The notes below the pieces were generated by a model that was not told the DNA's origin, searched no databases, and saw only the letters and a list, made by a program, of their open reading frames with translations. DNA of 7,195 nucleotides from positions 1 to 7,195 of the forward strand of contig LSCM01000059.1 of NCBI GenBank assembly GCA_001577185.1. Reading direction: 5' to 3'. The translations under genes were made by a program, and so were the position numbers. Positions 1 to 5,624 of the stretch are shown piece after piece. Every line of letters begins with the position of its first letter. Within the stretch, counting starts at the first letter, position 1. The DNA is from Cloacimonetes bacterium TCS62. Its GTDB lineage: Bacteria > Cloacimonadota > Cloacimonadia > Cloacimonadales > TCS61.

Positions 1-23
1 ATAAAATAATTCACTGATTTGAG

Positions 24-50
24 TTGACATCATAATTAAAGAACTAAGTT
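24..50 (+). promoter_or_regulatory. Possible sigma70-type promoter for the saccharopine dehydrogenase gene
   Basis: A perfect TTGACA -35 hexamer lies at 24-29. The best -10 candidate is TAAGTT at 45-50, which keeps the first two and the last consensus bases but gives a short 15-base spacer. Other hexamers with 16-18 base spacing match less well. The position, about 40 bases before the start codon, suits a promoter. Because the -10 element is weak and the region is AT-rich, a chance match is quite possible. No riboswitch fold, such as a lysine riboswitch, is visible in the 87 bases available. Confidence 0.28.
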
Positions 51-87
51 TTACTCGGGAAAAATTAAAATAATTCGGAGGAATTCA

Positions 88-1407
88 ATGAGCAAAAAAG
101 TGACGATTTTCGGAGCAGGACTTGTAGTAAAACCCATGGTGGATTATCTATCTGAAAAAGGATATGAATTAACAGTCGCTAGCAGAACCTTGAGCAAAGC
201 GGAAGAATTAGTATCATCTCATTCAAATGCAAATGCAAAACAATTTCTGATCGATGATGAGGATACTTTAATCGAATTTGTAAAAAATAGTGACTTAATT
301 GTAAGTCTACTCCCGGCAAGTATGCACGTGAAAGTTGCTAAAAAATGCATCGAATATAAAACTAATATGGTAACAACATCCTACATTAGCCCAGAAATGA
401 AGAAATTGGATGTTTTGGCTAAAGAAGCAGGGGTGATCATTCTAAATGAAATTGGTGTCGATCCCGGGATAGACCATATGAGTGCGATGAAAATATTCGA
501 TGAAGTAAGGGGAAAAGGTGGCGAAATAACATCCTTTATGTCATATTGTGGAGGCTTGCCAGCTCCGAGAGCAAATAAAAATCCCTACGGGTACAAATTT
601 TCTTGGGCTCCAAAAGGTGTATTACTTGCTGCTAGAAACGATGCAAAATATCTTAAAGATGGAAAGATCGTTGAAGTAGACGGTAAAGATCTTTTTAGTC
701 ATTATTGGCTAGTCGATGTTGATGGATTTGAAACACTGGAAGCCTATCCCAATAGAGATTCATTGCGATATATTGATATATACGGGCTACAAGGTATAAA
801 GACGATGTATCGAGGAACCTTCAGAAATATCAGCCATTGTGATACGTGGTTATCATTATCAAAACTAGGCTTTTTTAATAATGACGATGTTTACGAAAAT
901 CTTTCGGGTACTGTAAGAGAATTTATATTAGAGAAAATGTTGAATGAGCCAAAAGATGCTGACTTGAGATCAATTATAGCAAAGAAATTAGGACTCTATA
1001 AATCAAGTCTTATACTCAAAAAATTTAAATGGCTTGGATTATTTGACGACTCACCTCTTCCTATAAAGAAAGGAGCACCGATCGATCTATTAACAGCTTT
1101 AATGCAAGATAGATTGAGTTATAAGAAAAATGAACGTGATCTGCTCGTTATGCATCACCAGTTTGAAGCAAAATTTAAAGATAAGACACAAAAAATTACT
1201 TCAACATTGATTGATTATGGAATACCAGACGGTGATTCATCTATGGCACGTACTGTTTCTTTACCAGCAGCAATTGGTGTAAGAATGATCTTGGAAGGAA
1301 AAATTCAACTAACTGGTGTTCATATGCCAATCATACCAGAGATCTATGAACCTGTTCTTACAGAACTAGAGAACTTAGATATAAAGCTTGAAGAGAAATA
1401 TTATTAA
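88..1407 (+). CDS. Saccharopine dehydrogenase, glutamate-forming (SDH half of AASS/LKR-SDH)
   Basis: This cytoplasmic enzyme should oxidise saccharopine to 2-aminoadipate 6-semialdehyde and glutamate with NAD(P)+, or run the reverse in lysine synthesis. The 439 residues match the C-terminal SDH domain of animal and plant AASS from end to end. Visible features are an N-terminal Rossmann fold with GAGLVVKP at residues 9-16 (AASS has a GxGxxxxP there), SLLP near 73, NMVTTSYISP near 93, DPGIDHM at 125-131, CGGLPAP at 154-160, the KFSWAP segment shortly after, and YPNRDS at 220-225. The C-terminal third carries the family's substrate-domain extension and ends near the usual family length, so the gene looks intact. 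The ATG at 88 is supported by GGAGGA at 77-82 with ideal spacing and by the Rossmann strand starting at residue 4. The partner reductase follows 103 bases downstream. The family assignment is firm. The direction of the pathway (degradation is more likely, given the AASS-like form) is an inference. Confidence 0.95.
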   Translation: MSKKVTIFGAGLVVKPMVDYLSEKGYELTVASRTLSKAEELVSSHSNANAKQFLIDDEDTLIEFVKNSDLIVSLLPASMHVKVAKKCIEYKTNMVTTSYISPEMKKLDVLAKEAGVIILNEIGVDPGIDHMSAMKIFDEVRGKGGEITSFMSYCGGLPAPRANKNPYGYKFSWAPKGVLLAARNDAKYLKDGKIVEVDGKDLFSHYWLVDVDGFETLEAYPNRDSLRYIDIYGLQGIKTMYRGTFRNISHCDTWLSLSKLGFFNNDDVYENLSGTVREFILEKMLNEPKDADLRSIIAKKLGLYKSSLILKKFKWLGLFDDSPLPIKKGAPIDLLTALMQDRLSYKKNERDLLVMHHQFEAKFKDKTQKITSTLIDYGIPDGDSSMARTVSLPAAIGVRMILEGKIQLTGVHMPIIPEIYEPVLTELENLDIKLEEKYY

Positions 1408-1445
1408 TTTTTAAATTTGGTTGTTTTGGAACTGTAAAATATCGA

Positions 1446-1477
1446 ATTATAGCGACCTTCGCTAAGGTCGCTATAGT
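1446..1477. other. Strong intergenic hairpin (inverted repeat) without a T-tract
   Basis: A perfect 12-bp inverted repeat has arms at 1448-1459 (TATAGCGACCTT) and 1464-1475 (AAGGTCGCTATA) around a CGCT tetraloop. A U-G wobble (1447/1476) and an A-U pair (1446/1477) extend it to about 14 pairs. It lies 38 bases after the stop of the SDH gene and 33 bases before the start of the LKR gene. No run of T follows it on either strand, so it is not a classical intrinsic terminator. It could be a weak terminator or attenuator, an RNA-processing or stability element, a regulator-binding palindrome, or a dispersed palindromic repeat. A smaller alternative fold (AGCG 1451-1454 with CGCT 1460-1463) is possible but weaker. 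Confidence 0.8.
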
Positions 1478-1510
1478 CACACACAATAGATATCTTAAAA
1501 AAGGAATTAT

Positions 1511-2806
1511 ATGAAAACATTAGGCATTAGAAAGGAAAGAAAAAACAAATGGGAACGCAGAGTACCTCTTAATCCAAAAGCTGTTAAAAAACTTATAGAT
1601 CTAGGTTTTGAAGTTGTAGTACAACCCTCTGACATTAGAATTTACCAAGATGATGAATACAACGAAATAGGTGCTACGGTCTCTGATGATCTTTCTGATT
1701 GTGATTTGATCATCGGGGTAAAAGAAGTCCCTATTAAAGAAGTAGTACCAAGTATACCTCATATTTTCTTTTCGCACACAATAAAGGGTCAATTTTATAA
1801 TATGCCTTTACTGCAAACTTTTTTAGATACAAAAACCACACTCTTGGATTATGAAAGAATAATAAATAAAAAAGCTCAACGTCTTGTCTTTTTCGGTAAA
1901 TATGCAGGTAATGCTGGAATGATAGAAGCATTGAGGAGTTTGGGGAACAGATTATGGGAAGAATACAACACAAAAACTCCATTTTTGAAAATAAAACCGG
2001 CTTACGAATATGCACAAGTTCAAAATGCTTTAGATCATTTAAAAGAAATTGGAGAAGAAATAGAAAAAAATGGTCTTCCTGAGGAGATCACACCACTAAA
2101 CATTTTTCTGACTGGATACGGACACGTATCTAAAGGATGCCAGAAAATATTAGATGTATTACCTGTTGTGAGAGTGGACCCGGACTTTCTAGATGAAGCA
2201 ATGAAGAAATCTAAAGATAACAAAATCTATCTAGCTGTTTTTAGAGAAAAGCATATGGTTAAAAAAGGGGATGGTAGTGACTTTGATCTCTTAGATTATT
2301 ATAAAAACGGACATCTATATAAGTCAAAAATGGGAAACTATTTAGAACATTGCAGTATTTATATGAATGCTATCTATTGGGCACCAGGATATCCGGTTTT
2401 TTTGAAGAATTCTGAGCTTCAAAAATGGAAGAAATTAATCATTATTGGTGATATAACTTGTGATATCAAAGGTTCGGTAGAAGCTACCGTTAAAGCGACC
2501 TATCCAGATAATTCTACTTTTATTTACAATCCGGAGAATGGTAAGGTTACAGATGGTTTTAAAGGAAAAGGAATAGCAAATTGTGCAGTAGATAATTTAC
2601 CATGTGAATTTTCAAAGGAAGCATCAGATACTTTTTCGAAAGCTTTGATGCCATTCATGGAAAAGATGCTTCTGAACGATTATTCTAAACCTATCTCAGA
2701 ATCGATTCTACCTAAGGAAATAAAAAAAGCATGTATTGCTCACCATGGTAAATTGCAAAAAGATTATAAATATCTTGAAGATTTTTTGATAAATGATAAT
2801 AAGTAA
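1511..2806 (+). CDS. Lysine-ketoglutarate reductase (LKR half of AASS; saccharopine dehydrogenase, lysine-forming)
   Basis: This enzyme should condense L-lysine with 2-oxoglutarate, using NAD(P)H, to give saccharopine, which the neighbouring SDH then splits. The 431 residues align along their length with the N-terminal LKR domain of AASS and have the alanine dehydrogenase/transhydrogenase-like two-domain fold. Visible motifs are WERRVPL at 14-20, IGVKEVP around K71, FFSHTIKGQ at 86-94, FGKYAGNAGM around 129-138, the nucleotide-binding TGYGHVSKG at 201-209, GDITCDIKGSVE at 313-324, and DNLPCEFSKEASD further on. K71 and H89 match in context and spacing the acid-base pair that I recall as K77/H96 in yeast Lys1. 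At this length it resembles the AASS LKR domain more than the shorter fungal Lys1. AAGGA at 1501-1505 lies five bases before the ATG. The gene appears intact, and the family is certain. Use in degradation rather than synthesis is inferred. Confidence 0.94.
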   Translation: MKTLGIRKERKNKWERRVPLNPKAVKKLIDLGFEVVVQPSDIRIYQDDEYNEIGATVSDDLSDCDLIIGVKEVPIKEVVPSIPHIFFSHTIKGQFYNMPLLQTFLDTKTTLLDYERIINKKAQRLVFFGKYAGNAGMIEALRSLGNRLWEEYNTKTPFLKIKPAYEYAQVQNALDHLKEIGEEIEKNGLPEEITPLNIFLTGYGHVSKGCQKILDVLPVVRVDPDFLDEAMKKSKDNKIYLAVFREKHMVKKGDGSDFDLLDYYKNGHLYKSKMGNYLEHCSIYMNAIYWAPGYPVFLKNSELQKWKKLIIIGDITCDIKGSVEATVKATYPDNSTFIYNPENGKVTDGFKGKGIANCAVDNLPCEFSKEASDTFSKALMPFMEKMLLNDYSKPISESILPKEIKKACIAHHGKLQKDYKYLEDFLINDNK

Positions 2807-2892
2807 ATTCAGCTTCATGAATGTTCCAACTTGTTTAAAAAAGGTAATTGAAGTTTTGGAAAATTATTTGAAATATTAATATAGGAGTAATT

Positions 2893-4062
2893 ATGGAAAA
2901 GATCGGATCAGCTGGAAATTATGGGAAAAAAGTGCGTTCAGATTGTAAAGCAACGCTTCAATTAACAAAAAGTGGTGGCTTAGATATCCAATTGATCAGC
3001 AAGGTAGAAGATTACTTTGGAAAGCATATCATTTCGTTGGCAAAAGAGGAACTAAAATTCTTTGGGATTAAAAATGCCAAGCTGAAATTAGAAGACAGAG
3101 GAGCTCTGGATTTTGTTATTACTGCACGTATTGAAGCTGCTATAAAACAAATTGTTGAAACGAATAAAGAGTTCCTACTACCTATTATTGATCAGAATAC
3201 AGATCAAACTTCTAAGCAACGCTATCGTAGATCTCGACTGTACCTACCTGGCAATACTCCAAAATTGGCATTGAATGCAGGAATTCATAAACCAGATGGA
3301 ATTATTCTTGATTTAGAAGATTCTGTTGCTATAAGCAAAAAAAAGGAAGCTGCAATTCTTGTTAGGAATGCTTTGAGAAATGTTAATTTTTATGGTGCAG
3401 AAAGAATGGTACGTATCAATCAGCTTCCGCTGGGATTAAAAGATCTTGATCTTATTGTTCCTCATAATGTGAATTTGATATTAGTACCTAAATGTGAGCA
3501 TGCTAAGCAGATAGAAACAGTGAATAATAGGATTAAAGAACTAAATAATCAAGAAAGAAATATTTGGCTGATGCCGATTATTGAGAGTGCACTGGGAGTT
3601 ATCAATTCTTATGAGATTGCGAGCTCCAGAAATGTGGTTGCTCTTGCTATTGGATTGGAAGATTATACCGCAGATATTAATACTCAGCGCACCGATGATG
3701 GCAGAGAATCATTTTTTGCCCGTTCACAGATTGTTAATTCAGCTAGAGCAGCAGGTATTCAACCGATTGATTCAGTATTCTCCGATGTTAATGATATGCA
3801 GGCTTTAAAAGATAACGTTAAGATTTCTAAATCGCTTGGTTTCCATGGTATGGGATGCATTCATCCTCGTCAAATTTTGGTTATTCATCAGGGTTTTGCA
3901 CCTACTTCAGAAGAGATTGAGAAAGCAAAAGCAATAGTGGATGCTTATAACGAAGCTAAAGAAAAGGGAGAAGGAGTTGTGTCTCTTGGTTCAAAAATGA
4001 TAGATCCCCCTGTAGTGAAGAGAGCATTACAAACTTTAAAAATGAGTGGAGGTAATAAATGA
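2893..4062 (+). CDS. citDE: Fused citrate (or citramalate) lyase acyl carrier protein and beta subunit (CitD-CitE)
   Basis: One 389-residue chain joins two subunits that are usually separate. Residues 1 to about 95 are a CitD domain: KVEDYFG, then EDRGALDFVITARIEAA, aligns well with E. coli CitD. Its prosthetic-group region reads VRSDC at 14-18, with S16 the candidate attachment residue, in a context that differs from the usual ESxD. From about residue 110 the chain is CitE, a TIM-barrel lyase of the HpcH/HpaI group: SRLYLPGN at 114-121, LDLEDSV at 139-145, VRIN with R174, PIIES with E231, GLEDY with D257, and a C-terminal GCIHPRQ segment. R174, E231 and D257 correspond to the substrate- and Mg-binding residues of CitE proteins. 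The domain should cleave the acyl-carrier-bound substrate (citryl or citramalyl) to acetyl-carrier plus oxaloacetate or pyruvate. AGGAG at 2883-2887 sits five bases before the ATG. citF overlaps its stop. Family and fusion are clear; the substrate is open. Confidence 0.92.
   Translation: MEKIGSAGNYGKKVRSDCKATLQLTKSGGLDIQLISKVEDYFGKHIISLAKEELKFFGIKNAKLKLEDRGALDFVITARIEAAIKQIVETNKEFLLPIIDQNTDQTSKQRYRRSRLYLPGNTPKLALNAGIHKPDGIILDLEDSVAISKKKEAAILVRNALRNVNFYGAERMVRINQLPLGLKDLDLIVPHNVNLILVPKCEHAKQIETVNNRIKELNNQERNIWLMPIIESALGVINSYEIASSRNVVALAIGLEDYTADINTQRTDDGRESFFARSQIVNSARAAGIQPIDSVFSDVNDMQALKDNVKISKSLGFHGMGCIHPRQILVIHQGFAPTSEEIEKAKAIVDAYNEAKEKGEGVVSLGSKMIDPPVVKRALQTLKMSGGNK
4048..4062 (+). promoter_or_regulatory. 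citDE/citF translational coupling junction (internal SD plus ATGA overlap)
   Basis: GGAGG at 4048-4052 lies inside the last codons of citDE, six bases before the citF ATG at 4059. That ATG overlaps the citDE stop codon (TGA at 4060-4062). This arrangement fixes the citF start and suggests that the two lyase chains are made in a coupled, roughly fixed ratio. Confidence 0.8.
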
Positions 4063-5624
4063 AAAAAGCTGATAAATTTGTAAAAAATGCAGCAGGAAGA
4101 ATGGTCCCCACAATTATAAATGGAGAACAAGTTATTCCTTTTAAAGGGATAAATAAATATAAACCAGCTCATAAAGGTTCAGCTCCAAGAGTTCCTACAT
4201 GTATAGAGTATCCTCGTGATGGTAACAAGATAGTAAAAAATTTGAAACAAGCTCTGAAACAAGCAGGATTAAAAGATGGAATGACAATTTCTACACATCA
4301 TCATTATCGTAATGGTGATTACGTATCGAATATGGTTTTTGATATAGCAGCCGAACTTGGGATTAAAGATCTCAGGTGGTTACCGAGTGCATCATTTCCT
4401 TGTCATGCTCCAATTATAGAACATTTAAAGTCGGGAGTAGTGCACCATATAGAAGGAAGTATGAATGGTCCCTTAGGAAATTTTTGCAGTCATGGAAAAA
4501 TGAAAGGACTTGGCTATCTGCGTAGTCATGGTGGAAGATACAGAGCTATATCTGATGGTGAAGTTCATATAGATGTTGCTGTTATAGCAGCATCAGCAGC
4601 AGATATGACGGGGAATGCCAATGGTGTTTTGGGAAAGCATCCATTCGGTCCTATATCATTTTCTAAAACTGACGTAAAAAATGCAGATAAAACTATTGTA
4701 GTAACAGATTCCTTGGTAGATTTTCCCTGCTATCCTTGGGAAATCATGGGCAATGATGTAGATTATGTAGTTACAATAGATGAAATTGGAGATCCGGAAA
4801 AAATAGTCTCCGGAACAACTAAAATTACAAAAAGTCCAGATAGGTTACTAATTGCAGAGCGTTGTGCTAAATTTGTAGAAGCTGCTGGGATACTTAAAGA
4901 TGGTATAAATTTCCAAGCAGGTGCCGGGGGAACTTCCTTAGCATTTGTTCATTTTATCAAAGATATGATGCTTGAAAAATGTATTAAGGCAAGAAGTATG
5001 GTCGGTGGTAGCACAAAATTTTTGGTTGATATGATGGAAGAAGGACTTACAGATTACATCTTTGATGGTCAAACTTTTGGTTTGGAAGCTATTTCGTCAC
5101 TTCGGGACAACCCAAAGCATATTCCAATTGGCATTTTTGATATTTACGATTTCCATGCTAAAGGAAATATGGCTCAAATGATGGATGTAATCGTTCTTGG
5201 TAGCACTGAGGTCGATGTGAATTTTAATGCAAATTGCGTAACACATAGTGATGGCCGAATGCTGCATGGAATTGGTGGTTTTCAGAACTGTCTATTAGCG
5301 AAATGTACAATACTTGCTGTACCTTCATTCCGAGATAGAATTCCAGTTATTAAAGATGAAGTGACAACTCTTGTCGCGCCCGGTGAACTTGTTGATGTAA
5401 TCGTTACAGAACGCGGGATAGCTATAAATCCAAAGAGAAAAGATCTTATAGAAGCAACCAAAAACTCCGGACTCCCAATAAAAGATATCAATGAGATCAA
5501 AGAAGAAGTGGATCAGATCTGTGGAATACCAGCTAAACCAAAGCTCTCGGATGAAGCAGTTGCAGTTGTTGAATGGATCGATGGAACAATATTAGACACA
5601 ATAAGGAAAGTAGAAGATAGCTAA
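4059..5624 (+). CDS. citF: Citrate (or citramalate) lyase alpha subunit, acyl-carrier transferase
   Basis: CitF exchanges the acetyl group on the lyase carrier domain for citrate (or citramalate), releasing acetate. CitE then cleaves the new thioester, so this protein should form one complex with the CitD-CitE chain. The 521 residues match CitF throughout and are close to the E. coli length. Landmarks are LKDGMTIS then HHHYRNGD at 80-87 (E. coli has HHAFRGGD), CHAPIIEH, LRSHGGR at 154-160, GNANGVLGKHPFG, FQAGAGGTSLA at 285-295, FNANCVTHSDG at 389-399, and RDRIPVIKDEVTT followed by VDVIVTERGIAINP near the C-terminus. The start is fixed by GGAGG at 4048-4052 and the ATGA overlap with citDE. No citC ligase, citX, citG or citrate transporter gene lies in the window, so any maturation factors must be elsewhere. 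Family assignment is firm. Citramalate lyase uses the same subunit type, so the substrate is undecided. Confidence 0.94.
   Translation: MKKADKFVKNAAGRMVPTIINGEQVIPFKGINKYKPAHKGSAPRVPTCIEYPRDGNKIVKNLKQALKQAGLKDGMTISTHHHYRNGDYVSNMVFDIAAELGIKDLRWLPSASFPCHAPIIEHLKSGVVHHIEGSMNGPLGNFCSHGKMKGLGYLRSHGGRYRAISDGEVHIDVAVIAASAADMTGNANGVLGKHPFGPISFSKTDVKNADKTIVVTDSLVDFPCYPWEIMGNDVDYVVTIDEIGDPEKIVSGTTKITKSPDRLLIAERCAKFVEAAGILKDGINFQAGAGGTSLAFVHFIKDMMLEKCIKARSMVGGSTKFLVDMMEEGLTDYIFDGQTFGLEAISSLRDNPKHIPIGIFDIYDFHAKGNMAQMMDVIVLGSTEVDVNFNANCVTHSDGRMLHGIGGFQNCLLAKCTILAVPSFRDRIPVIKDEVTTLVAPGELVDVIVTERGIAINPKRKDLIEATKNSGLPIKDINEIKEEVDQICGIPAKPKLSDEAVAVVEWIDGTILDTIRKVEDS

Noticed and set aside
1408..1510. Possible separate promoter for the LKR gene (TAAAAT at 1435-1440)
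   Set aside because: The -10-like hexamer has no acceptable -35 partner at 15-19 bases and such matches are common in AT-rich spacers.
1601..2223. Several open frames on the minus strand opposite the LKR gene (1601-1792, 1734-2015, 2035-2223)
   Set aside because: They lie antisense to a well-matched conserved gene, have no recognisable domains and no convincing ribosome binding sites, and look like shadows.
2824..2861. Imperfect inverted repeat (TTCCAACTT with AAGTTTTGGAA) in the spacer before citDE
   Set aside because: The stem is short, has a two-base bulge and an 18-base loop, and no T-tract follows, so it is too weak to call a terminator.
3581..3808. A 75-codon + strand frame inside citDE
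   Set aside because: It lies entirely within the conserved CitE coding region in another frame, with no independent signals.
3945..4172. A minus-strand frame across the citDE/citF junction
   Set aside because: It is antisense to two conserved coding regions and its translation shows no family features.
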